7,859 nucleotides of DNA from assembly GCA_052387115.1 (NCBI GenBank), contig JBQTJM010000320.1, positions 1 through 7,859 of the forward strand, read 5' to 3'. The notes beneath the pieces were generated by a model that ran no database searches, was not told where the DNA came from, and saw only the letters and a list, made by a program, of their open reading frames with translations. The translations under genes and the position numbers were made by a program. Positions within the stretch are counted from its first letter, which is position 1; each line of letters starts with the position of its first letter. Shown one piece after another: positions 1 to 7,084 of this stretch. The stretch comes from JACCXJ01 sp052387115. Lineage in GTDB: Bacteria > Pseudomonadota > Gammaproteobacteria > JACCXJ01.

Positions 1-98
1 CCACGGCCAAGGTGTATGACCTTACCCTGGTCACGCGGAACCTGGCGGATGTACAGCATGCCGGGATCAAGCTCTTGAATCCGTTTGTCGGCGGCTAA
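1..98 (+). CDS. C-terminal end of a PIN-domain (VapC/FitB-type) toxin, partial
   Basis: Reading from base 3 in frame gives 31 codons and a TAA stop at 96-98; the rest of the gene lies left of the window. The peptide contains AKVYDLTLVTRN, then an Asp three residues on, then GIKLLNPF. This is the usual tail of VapC/FitB PIN-domain ribonucleases, where the TRN...D segment supplies a conserved Asn and the last acidic residue of the metal site. The Phe that usually follows that Asp is Val here. Known family role: toxin half of a type II toxin-antitoxin pair, a Mg-dependent RNase held inactive by an antitoxin that is normally encoded just upstream, so outside this window. It converges on the TonB receptor with only 8 bp between the stop codons. 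The family call rests on a short tail only. Confidence 0.72.
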   Translation, partial: TAKVYDLTLVTRNLADVQHAGIKLLNPFVGG

Positions 99-106
99 GA
101 CCACCC

Positions 107-2628
107 TCAAAACTCCACCCGCACCGAGCCCGAGAACGTCCGCGGGGCGCCGTACAAGATTACAAAAGGCGTAGAGTCCGAGCCCGAGAAATAGTCCTTG
201 TCGAGAAGGTTGTCTATATTGAGTTGAAGCGATATCTTCGACGGTCCGGCTTTCCAAGAGTATCCGGCCATGAGGTTGACGGCCGCATAGCCGGGAATTT
301 GGAAGCTATTATCGTTATCTCCTTGCACCTGACTGCGGGCGACGACACCGCCCCCAAGGGTCAGGTCTCGCCAGAAACCTTGCTGAACCTCGTAGGTTGT
401 CCAAAGGCTCCCGCCGTGTGCTGGCACATTGGCGAGACGGTTACCTTGTAAGCCGGCAGCGTTGTCCTTCGTAATTTCACTGTCGATATAACTGTAGCTA
501 CCGATCCATCGCCAGCCGGGAAGCACTTCGCCTGAGAGATCGAATTCCACACCCCAATTTCGGACCTCGCCAATCGCGACGGAGAAACCCTGCGCTGCCA
601 ACACTGGGTCGGGATCCGGGGTTCGGATGTTCTGCTTGGTCAGATCGTAGTAGGCAAGTGTCCCTGTGAAACGGCCGTCCAAGCTCTCGGTCTTTACTCC
701 GACTTCCCACTGCTGCGCGGACTCCGGTGGTAGGGGGTTTGAGTCGCGGTCAAGGCCGCCGAGGTTTGAGCGGCCAAAGTTCTCGACGTAGTTCCCATAG
801 AGGCTCAGCTGCGGGAGCGCTTGCCACAGGAGGCCGAAGCGCGGTGTCACGGCTTCATCTGCAAGCTCGCTGATAGGGCCGGTAGGATCGCCGAAGGTCC
901 CAAAGCGCGCGGTGGCATTGTCGTATCGGAAGCCGGCGAGGAGGTGGACATCATAAGGCAGGTGGACCTGGTCTTGTAGATAAAGACCATAAAAATCACC
1001 TCCGAAAATCGAGAACAGGGTTGGGCTTGCGGCGAGCTGCGAGAGACATCGCGGGTTGGCGCGCCGACGTGGATAGGTTGGAACAAGTCGATCGAGGTAA
1101 ACGAAATAAGGTCCCCGGTCTGGCTGGACTCGGTGAACGAATAATCACCGCCCAGTAAGAGCGTATGCTCCATACCCCAGGTGTTGAATTTTCCCGTAAG
1201 GTCCAGGGTGGTGTAATGGCTGTCTGTGTGTGCATCGGCAGCAAGGTAGATCCTCGTCAGAGTGCGACTGGTTGGATCATTGGGATCTAGTCCTGAGCCG
1301 AAAGCGCCCGAGAGCAGCGCATCGCCAGCGCTGGCGTAAAAGGCGTGGCGTAATGTCCAGCTGTCATTGAAGGCGTGCGACCAGTTGAATCCGCCCAAAA
1401 GATAATCGGAATCCGATCGGTCGCCGCGCTCGCCGAGGTAAGACTCGCGCGGCACGGGCACGGGGCGATTGTCGAGGGCCGGAACGCCGATATCGAGAGG
1501 GTCCCGACTGTTCTTGTATTCCAGCTCGAAGGTCACCTGCGTGCGGTCGCTGATGTTCCACCGAACCACCGGGGCCACAAACACCCGGTCGTTTTCCAGG
1601 AGATCGCGAAACGAACCCGAGTTTTCGTAGGCGAGATTCAACCGATAGCCCAGCGTGCTGCCTTCCATAAGCGGCCCGGTCGCGTCTATAGTGGTCCGGT
1701 AGAAGTCGAATGAGCCCAGTTGCTGTTGCAGCGAGTAATAAGCGCGGTCGAGTGGCTGCTTAGGGACCAGGTTGATAAGCCCACCCGGCTCGATGCGACC
1801 GAAGAGGATGGAGGCGGGACCCTTAAGCACTTCGATCCGTTCCAAGTTTGCCGTTTCTTGTGGGCCTACGAAGCCTGAGGCAGCATTGTAGGGCATACCA
1901 TTGCGATACTGTGTATCGGTGGAAAATCCACGGATGTTGAACGAGTCCCCAAAGCCACTGTTTGTGGAAAAGGGTTGGGCGTATACCCCGCTGACGTTCC
2001 GCAGTGCTTTATCCAGTCGGATCACCTGCTGGTCCTTCAACACCTGTTGCGGCACGACCTGGATCGACACCGGCGTCTCCATGATGGGCGTGTCGGTCTT
2101 GGTGGCGGTGCTGGCGTTCGGGACGCTATAGCTGGTCGCGTCGAGGGGCGAGGCGGTGACGGTCATCTCGGGGAGTTCCGTCGCTTCCGGTTCCGGCGGT
2201 GGGGTCGCCTGGGCGAGGGGCTCGGGTGGGGGGCTGGGTGCGAGCACGGGTTGCGGAGCAGGTTCGAGGCGCACGGTGTCGCCCTCCTCGATGCGGTAGG
2301 TGAGCCCCGAGCCGGCGAGGAGCCGCGCGAGGGCCTCCTCCGGCGCATAGGTCCCCGAGACGCCCGGCGAGATCAGGCCCTGGGAGAGATCGGAGGGGAA
2401 GCCGATCTGCCAATCGGTGATCTCGATGAAGGCTTCGAGGGCCCGATCCAGCGGCTGGCTGGCGATGGCGAAATACAAGCCTGCGGGGCTCGCGGGGGCC
2501 GGTTCCTGCCCGGGTCCGGCGGCCGCCGCGGGGGGTGGCGGCAGGATGAGCACGAGCGCCAGTCCCAGCCAGCGAGCGGTGGTTGCGAACGTTTGGTGTA
2601 GCACGGTGCCTGTCCTCCCGAGCGTCAT
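107..2628 (-). pseudogene. FecA-like TonB-dependent siderophore receptor with STN signalling domain, frameshifted
   Basis: Outer-membrane ferric-siderophore receptor that also signals to FecR. Start chosen at ATG 2628: AGAAGG lies 9 bases upstream and a signal peptide follows (residues 1-36, hydrophobic LGLALVLIL, then AAAA). In order: STN domain (about 50-122), Pro-rich linker (123-150), TonB-box-like EMTVTAS (154-160), plug (about 175-295, with NIRGFSTD and RIEVLKGPASILFG), then the barrel ending in terminal Phe (SVRVEF). The frame breaks near residue 530 (about 1036-1047). Upstream reads TSIDLFQPIHVGAPTRDVS; downstream, in another frame, reads LAASPTLFSIFGGDFYGLYL. The unshifted frame would end at 847 after about 60 nonsense residues. 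Joined length is 839-840 aa, normal for the family. The break sits on a (TC)3 run, so a 2-bp gain or a 1-bp loss restores the frame. Product is probably inactive if the break is real; an assembly error is possible. Confidence 0.9.
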
Positions 2629-2637
2629 GCGGTGATG

Positions 2638-2643
2638 CCTTCT
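2638..2643 (-). promoter_or_regulatory. Ribosome binding site of the TonB receptor
   Basis: AGAAGG on the minus strand lies 9 bases before ATG 2628. It decides the start: the longer reading from 2757 begins upstream of the receptor's putative promoter and would put an Arg/Pro-rich tail in front of the signal peptide. Confidence 0.7.
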
Positions 2644-2657
2644 GTGAGGCGTTGTTA

Positions 2658-2691
2658 CCGAGACGTTCGAGCGCGGCGAAAGTACACCTCG
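2658..2691 (-). promoter_or_regulatory. Putative FecI-type ECF promoter of the TonB receptor
   Basis: On the minus strand, CGAGGTGT (2691-2684), a 16-base spacer, then AACGTCTCGG (2667-2658). The same two blocks with the same spacing occur before fecR (3788-3821), while the spacer is mostly different (5 of 16 positions equal). A -10 with a CGTC core and this spacing are usual for ECF sigma factors. Transcription would start near 2651, leaving a leader of about 25 bases that just contains the ribosome binding site. That the linked sigma factor recognises it is inference. Confidence 0.65.
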
Positions 2692-2776
2692 AGGGCGCGC
2701 TGCCGGGTTCCCCGCGCGGCCGGGCGTACGCGCCGCCGGAGATCCCTCCGCGCGCACCGCGTACCCCAGCGGGCCG

Positions 2777-3730
2777 TCAGTGCACGATGGTGAGATAGGC
2801 CGTCGCGGTGGTGACGCGCGCCTTTGCCGAGGCGGCGAGGGAGCGGACGATGTTGAGCGGCTCGGCGAGCTTGTAGCTGCCGGTGACCCGGACCGAGGCC
2901 AGACGGGCCCCGACGATCAGGATCTTGCCGGGGAGATAGCGCTCGACCTCGGCGAGGACCTCGCCCAGGGGACGGTCGCGAAAGGCGATGCGCCCGGCGA
3001 GCCAGGCGAAGGCGTGCGCGAGATCGATGGGCCGCGGCGGACCGAGCGCCCCGTCCCGTGTCGCGATACCCTGGCCGGCGGTGAGGGTGACGGGCGGGGC
3101 TTTCCCGCCCGTCACGGCATAGGTGACGGTCCCGCTCCGCACCGCGACCGCGGAGCTCGCGGCGGACACGGAGAACTCGGTGCCGGCGACGCGCACCAGC
3201 GCCGCATCCGTCCGCACCCGGAAGGGCGGCTCCAAGGGCATGGCACGCACGCGGAAATAGGCCTCCCCGCGGAGCAGCCTGACGCCCCGCCCATGGCCGC
3301 GATGTTCGAGTTGCAGGGCCGTGGCGCTGCCCAAGGTCACGGCCGAGCCGTCGGGAAGGGTGACGCTCTGTTGCTCGCCGGTCTCTGTGAAGTAGTCCGC
3401 CCGGTAGCGGTCGAGGAGAGGCGAGGACCCGAGACCGATGACCAAGAAGACCAGGCAGGCCGCGAGCGCCAGGGCTCGTGCCCGGCGCCACGGCGCGCGC
3501 CGGGCGCGCGGGCCCGAGCCAGGGGTTTCGTAGGTCCGCAGGGCCTCCGCGAAGGCGGGCGAGTCCCACAGCGCGGCGAGGCGGGCGTAAGCCGCGGCGT
3601 TCTCGGGCCGGGCCCGGCGCCAGGTCTCGAAGGCCGCCCGTGTGGCCGGGTCTATGCCGGTGTCGCAGAGGCGCGTGAACCACACCAGCGCCTCGCTTGC
3701 CGGGCGGTCTGTTCCTGCGTCGTCGGTCAT
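2777..3730 (-). CDS. FecR-family anti-sigma regulator
   Basis: Inner-membrane regulator (317 aa, usual FecR size) that holds the sigma factor in the cytoplasm and reads the receptor's state in the periplasm. Start ATG 3730 has GAGG 9 bases upstream and begins a typical N-terminal DUF4880 region (residues 12-55: ALVWFTRL, then AAFETWRRARPENAAAYARL). One membrane helix spans about 84-102 (LALAACLVFLVIGLG). The FecR domain covers about 115-215 (SVTLPDGSAVTLGSATALQL, LRGEAYFRV, VAGTEFSV). The C-terminal domain (245-317) begins RIAFRDRPLGEVLAEVERYL, the STN-like fold that contacts the receptor. An in-frame ATG at 3763 is an alternative start, but its AGGAGG is 14 bases away. GC is very high (80% in the row 3541-3600). 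It is separated from fecI by 92 bases that hold a putative ECF promoter, so it may be transcribed both from that and with fecI. Confidence 0.93.
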   Translation of the reverse strand: MTDDAGTDRPASEALVWFTRLCDTGIDPATRAAFETWRRARPENAAAYARLAALWDSPAFAEALRTYETPGSGPRARRAPWRRARALALAACLVFLVIGLGSSPLLDRYRADYFTETGEQQSVTLPDGSAVTLGSATALQLEHRGHGRGVRLLRGEAYFRVRAMPLEPPFRVRTDAALVRVAGTEFSVSAASSAVAVRSGTVTYAVTGGKAPPVTLTAGQGIATRDGALGPPRPIDLAHAFAWLAGRIAFRDRPLGEVLAEVERYLPGKILIVGARLASVRVTGSYKLAEPLNIVRSLAASAKARVTTATAYLTIVH

Positions 3731-3787
3731 GACGGATGTCCTCGGCAGCGAAGGATAGCGCATGGGGCACAGGGTCGCCTCCTGCTG

Positions 3788-3821
3788 CCGAGACGTTTCA
3801 CGCCGAGCGATGCACACCTCG
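3788..3821 (-). promoter_or_regulatory. Putative FecI-type ECF promoter of fecR
   Basis: On the minus strand, CGAGGTGT (3821-3814), 16 bases, AACGTCTCGG (3797-3788). It begins one base after the TAG stop of the sigma-factor gene. It matches the site before the receptor in both blocks and in spacing. The expected start of transcription is near 3781, giving a leader of about 50 bases to ATG 3730. The two blocks are also partly complementary to each other (CGAGGTGT against CGAGACGT), so a regulator's inverted repeat is the alternative reading. Confidence 0.62.
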
Positions 3822-3822
3822 T

Positions 3823-4344
3823 CTAGGTCTTCTTCCCGGTCGCGGGTGGCAGGCACGCGGCGAGCGCGGCGCGCACGTGCTTTTGCACGCCGCTCTTCGA
3901 GATCCCGAAGTGGGCGGCGATGCGCTCGTAGGACCAATGGTGGAGCTTGTGGAGGATGAGGATCTCGCGCCGGCGCCGGGGCAAGGTCCCCAGCACCGCG
4001 ACCAGTTGCTCGAAGGTTTCACGCGCCATCGCGATCCGATCGGGGCCCGGGGCCGCCGAGGCGATCGCTTCGAGGGGCGGTGCTTGGTCCTGCGAGACCA
4101 GCGCCTGGGCTTGGACCCGTTCATGGCGCAGGTGATCGAGCGCGAGGTGTCGCGCGGTCTGGTAGAGAAACGGCTGCGGATAGGGAATAGGACCGGAGGC
4201 GAGGCTCGTGGCCGCGCGCACGTAGGCCTCGTGCGCGAGGTCCTCGGCACTGGACGCACAGCCGACGAGACGGGTGAGCCAGCGGATCAGTGTCGGGCGT
4301 TGCGCCACGAAGACCGCGTCCAGCGTCGCTCGCGGGCTATCCAT
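3823..4344 (-). CDS. FecI-family ECF sigma-70 factor
   Basis: Directs RNA polymerase to iron- or siderophore-responsive promoters; 173 aa from ATG 4344, the usual FecI length. Region 2 spans about residues 8-78 (LIRWLTRLVGCASSAEDLAHE, with the AEDLAHEAYVRA segment, then FLYQTARHLALDHLRHER). Region 4 spans about 112-165 (LGTLPRRRREILILHKLHHW, then SYERIAAHFGISKSGVQKHV, the helix-turn-helix that contacts the -35 element). There is no C-terminal extension. The reading frame is open further upstream to 4506, but that part is Arg/Pro-rich and overlaps the preceding small gene. The start has AGGA 4 bases upstream, a little close. The preceding small gene ends 14 bases before this start, which suggests one transcript and coupled translation. 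Sites upstream of fecR and the receptor are its likely targets. No copy of that site is seen before its own operon. Confidence 0.93.
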   Translation of the reverse strand: MDSPRATLDAVFVAQRPTLIRWLTRLVGCASSAEDLAHEAYVRAATSLASGPIPYPQPFLYQTARHLALDHLRHERVQAQALVSQDQAPPLEAIASAAPGPDRIAMARETFEQLVAVLGTLPRRRREILILHKLHHWSYERIAAHFGISKSGVQKHVRAALAACLPPATGKKT

Positions 4345-4358
4345 GAGGTCCTGCACGG

Positions 4359-4574
4359 CTATACGCGCTCGCGGCTGCACCGGCTCGCGCGGGGCCGCCT
4401 CCGGGACCCAGCCATTGGGCCGCCCCCTTCCGCGAGGGTGACGGTCAGGATACGAGCGACGCCGTCCTCGAAGCGCAGCACATAGCGCTGTCCGTCCTCG
4501 ATACATTTGTGGTCTTCACGGATCCGGCGCCATTCCTCCGGGGAGAGGACGACGCGACCGAGGTCTTGCTGCAT
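4359..4574 (-). CDS. Small conserved-looking protein ahead of the sigma factor, unknown function
   Basis: 71 aa from ATG 4574, with GGAG 6 bases upstream; TTG 4589 in frame is less likely because it contains that binding site. The core reads LSPEEWRRIREDHKCIEDGQ, then RYVLRFEDG and ILTVTLAEG. The DGQRYVLR...DG pattern resembles short proteins I recall next to FecI-type sigma genes, but I cannot name a family. After residue 55 comes a Gly then Arg-rich tail (RRRPRASRCSRERV) that looks unconserved. There is no signal peptide or membrane segment, so it is probably cytoplasmic. It is the first gene of the sigma/FecR/receptor group and ends 14 bases before the sigma start. Possible roles are a modulator of the sigma factor or a leader whose translation sets sigma output; both are guesses. 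The single Cys (in HKCIEDG) beside His is worth noting as a possible metal or redox site. Confidence 0.6.
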   Translation of the reverse strand: MQQDLGRVVLSPEEWRRIREDHKCIEDGQRYVLRFEDGVARILTVTLAEGGGPMAGSRRRPRASRCSRERV

Positions 4575-4619
4575 GGCGAGCTCCCTCAAGCGTCTCGGAG
4601 AGCGTTCCGATCCGGCACT

Positions 4620-4665
4620 ATTCTAGAGGCGTGGGCACCGCTTGAGGATGCGACACTTTGTCGCA
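4620..4665 (-). promoter_or_regulatory. Perfect palindrome with a -10-like box before the sigma-factor operon
   Basis: TGCGACA-CTT-TGTCGCA at 4649-4665 is a perfect 7-bp inverted repeat. On the minus strand TAGAAT (4625-4620, one mismatch to TATAAT) follows, with no good -35 box. The palindrome centre would lie near -44, where class II activators bind. The arms fit the loose GCGNC...GNCGC pattern described for RegA/PrrA-type redox regulators, but this is only a resemblance. The rest of 4575-4761 shows no other clear site and no U-rich terminator for the DUF5916 gene. Confidence 0.4.
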
Positions 4666-4761
4666 GTGGCTCACATCGTTGTATCGCGCGACGCGCGCCA
4701 AGGGCTTGCGGTCCGCCCTCCTACCGCGCCTATTGTCTGCGTCCGATCACCGGGCTCCTGT

Positions 4762-6932
4762 TCAAAACCGAAACGTCCATGCCACCTTGGCGCTGAGATC
4801 CGAGATGAGCAGCCTGAAGTTTCCGTCCGAGGTGTCCGCGCCCTGGTTGAACACCAGGAAGACATCGCTGCCCGGCGTAATCGTCCACCGCACCCGGCTG
4901 TTGAAGCCGAATTCGTTCGAGACGTTGTCCCACTGGCCGACCAGGTTCCAGAGGAGGTTCGGCGTGACGGCGAAGTTGAGGTTGAGCTGGGCGAGGTGCA
5001 CGGTGAAGTCGCCCTGTGGTAAATCAATCGCATTCTGCGCATAAGTCCCGCGCAGACTGAACCAGTCGATCGGTCGCCAGGTGAGCTCTGCTGCGAAGTC
5101 GGTGCGCGTACCGTTGAGGTAGGTTCCGGGCGTGACGCCGAACGAGGCACTGAGAGCGCGGGTCTCGGCCGTATCGACACCGATGCGGTAGCGCCAGTAG
5201 GTGTACTTGCCGGGGGCGACGGTGATGCCCGGCAGGAGATCGAAAGGCTCGAAGAACTGCTCTTGGGTCAGGATGGGCGCGAGCAAGAGGTGGTCGCGGG
5301 AGTGCGTCTCAAGCTCGAACTGCGGCAGCCACAAGGCACTGTCGATGAGACGGTTATCCAGATCCGTGCGCATGAAGAGATAGGGCCAGACGAGCATGTG
5401 ATCGAAGCCTTGGGGCCGCCACTCGGGTCCGAGCCAGGCCTCGTAGACGCGCGCGCCTTGCAGATCGACGAAGCCGAGCGCGGGATCGAAGCCCGGGCCG
5501 ATCTGATCGAAATTGAGCGCGCCGTTCCAGTGGAAATTGGGATAGAGGAGGCGCAATCCGAAGGCATTGCCCGACTGACCCGCGCCTGCGGAGTGCATCA
5601 TATAGCCATTGGCTTCGAGCACTTGATCGGAGCCGAGGATGTCGGAGTCTTTGTAGTGGAAGTCCACCCCGCCGAGCGTATTGTCGCCGGGGCCGAGCGG
5701 ATTGCCGTGGGTGAAGATGAGCCCGGCGGACGACTCCTTACCCACATCGAGCATGGCACGCCCGACGGCAAGGTTTTTCGATGAGACGTTATCGAACGAA
5801 TCGGTCTGCACGTCGAGTAATCCGAAACTGACGGGCCCGGTGCGTCCGGTGAGCTTCAGGCCGCCGATGATGTCGATGGGCTCGCCCGCGTCGCTCAACC
5901 CAATCCTGCGGGTGAAGAAGGGCAAGGGCGAGGCCTGGATCCCGCCGAAGTTGAAGTAGTTCGTATCCTGTAGAAAGAAGCTGCGCTTCTCGGGGAAGAA
6001 GAGCGGAAAGCGGGTGAGATTCACGCGCCGATCATCGACCTCGGCCTCGGCGAAGTCGGTGTTCAAAGTCAACGCCACGGTGACCGAAGGCGTGAGCTTG
6101 TAGAAGACATCGATTCCTGGTTTCAATTCGGCTGCCTGGCTGCCGGTCTCGTTGTCGCGCGAGAGCTTGAGCTTGGCGTAGGGCACGACATCGAGACCGA
6201 CCCCTTGACGCAGTCCCGTGAGGCCGGAGATGTCCCCCGCTTCACCCATGGCGAAGACCGGCTTGTTGCGCGCGGCTCCCTGCCAGCGGTCGAGCTCGTT
6301 CTTGCGGGCGATCTTGCGCTCGATATTGAAGCCCCAGGTCGTTTGCTTCGGATCGAAGCTCAGGGTCTTCATGGGGATCGCGATCTCGGCGCTCCAGCCT
6401 TGGTCGTCAATGTCCGTGGCGGTGTACCAGATCCCGTCCCAGTCGGCACTGTAGATGAGTGCCCCCCCGCTGGCGTTGGTCTCGGGTGAAATGAGCCCGT
6501 CGCGGCGGGTGCCCAGGGCGTTCACTTGCAGATAGAATAGTAGCCGTGCTTGCGCGCGTGAAAGGGATCGACGGCGATCGCGATGTAATCATCCCCATCG
6601 AGCTCGTTGTCGCGCTGACGCTCGCGCGCGACGATGCGCTGCGGCTCCGAGTCATAAGCGCGCACGCCGATGTAGAGGGTATCGGCATCGTAGAGCAGAT
6701 AGACACGCGTTCGTTCGGTGGGCTGCGTGCCTTCGTTGGGTTCTGCTTGGGTGAGCGGGGCGATAACCGCCGCGCGTTGCCACATTGATTCGGTCAGATG
6801 ACCGTCGATCGTAAGAGGAGTATCGCTGCGCACCACTTGCACACCGGGCGAGGCGCCATGTGCCTCCTGCGCGCTTGCGATCTCCGGTAAGATCCAGGTG
6901 CAAAGAAGGAGATAAGGCACGAACTGCCCCAC
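4762..6932 (-). pseudogene. CBM9-like / DUF5916 outer-membrane barrel protein, frameshifted
   Basis: Two adjoining frames make one protein of about 721-723 aa, usual for this family. The N-terminal part (6932 to about 6540) has a hydrophobic leader (VPYLLLCTWILPEIASAQ) and a CBM9-like domain (TIDGHLTESMWQRA, VYLLYDADTLYIGVRAYDSE, then DDYIAIAVDPF). The second part (6525-4762) carries the family's barrel marks: FFPEKRSFFLQDTNYFNFGG near 6000, FFTRRIGL, and terminal Phe (AWTFRF). At 6531-6540 the first frame runs into TGA (6524-6522). Removing one CTATT unit from CTATT-CTATC gives GYYLQVNALG, which suits the family; adding one base is the alternative. The start is uncertain: GTG 6932 lacks a clear binding site, and the only ATG (7028) lies in the repeat with an anti-Shine-Dalgarno-like CCTCCTT before it. 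Function unknown; family members sit in the outer membrane, some near TonB receptors. Confidence 0.85.
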
Positions 6933-6950
6933 CCATCCGACGAAATCATC

Positions 6951-7084
6951 TGTAGGGCGGGTTAGGGCGGCCGCCCGTAACCCGCCCAACCGACCCGCGC
7001 AGCAGGTTTCATTGATCTGCGTCAGCATAAGGAGGCGGCATCCCGCCGACGGATGTGGCGGATCTGCACTTGATCCGCCCTACA
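6951..7084. repeat. REP/MITE-like palindromic element with terminal inverted repeats
   Basis: Ends are exact inverted repeats TGTAGGGCGG (6951-6960) and CCGCCCTACA (7075-7084); extended outward the match is 14 of 16. Inside are three hairpins. One at 6955-6987 has a 10-bp perfect outer stem (GGGCGGGTTA/TAACCCGCCC) and a GGGCGG/CCGCCC inner stem. One at 7034-7047 is GGCGG-CATC-CCGCC. One at 7057-7079 is GGCGGATC/GATCCGCC with a 7-base loop. No reading frame for a transposase is present. The element supplies the stop codon of the PepSY gene and abuts the 5' end of the DUF5916 gene. Similar repeats are common between genes in gammaproteobacteria (recalled, not searched). Confidence 0.75.

Noticed and set aside
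1036..1047. Programmed ribosomal frameshift in the receptor
   Set aside because: No slippery heptamer of the X-XXY-YYZ kind is present at the break, and this receptor family is not known to use recoding.
1975..2601. Plus-strand 208-aa frame opposite the receptor's N-terminal part
   Set aside because: Gly/Arg-rich shadow of the STN domain and the Pro-rich linker.
2629..2757. Longer receptor start at 2757
   Set aside because: The added 43 residues are Arg/Pro-rich and precede a good signal peptide; the start would lie upstream of the putative promoter at 2658-2691; AGAAGG supports 2628.
2655..3770. Second minus-strand frame overlapping fecR
   Set aside because: Arg/Pro/His-rich shadow of fecR with no domain.
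2780..3826. Long plus-strand open frame opposite fecR
   Set aside because: Low-complexity Gly/Arg/Ala-rich translation with no recognisable domain; long antisense frames are expected at about 75-80% GC, and fecR on the other strand is clear.
3736..4485. Plus-strand frame opposite the sigma-factor gene
   Set aside because: Shadow frame; the minus strand encodes complete sigma regions 2 and 4.
4591..4598. CGTCTCGG on the plus strand, resembling the -10 block of the paired sites
   Set aside because: No CGAGGTGT-like block 16 bases upstream, and it points away from the operon.
4676..4705. GCGCG-rich inverted repeat as terminator of the DUF5916 gene
   Set aside because: No run of T follows on the minus strand; short CG-only palindromes are common by chance in this base composition.
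4575..4761. Fur box before the sigma-factor operon
   Set aside because: No AT-rich GATAATGATAATCATTATC-like stretch can be seen; the region is GC-rich.
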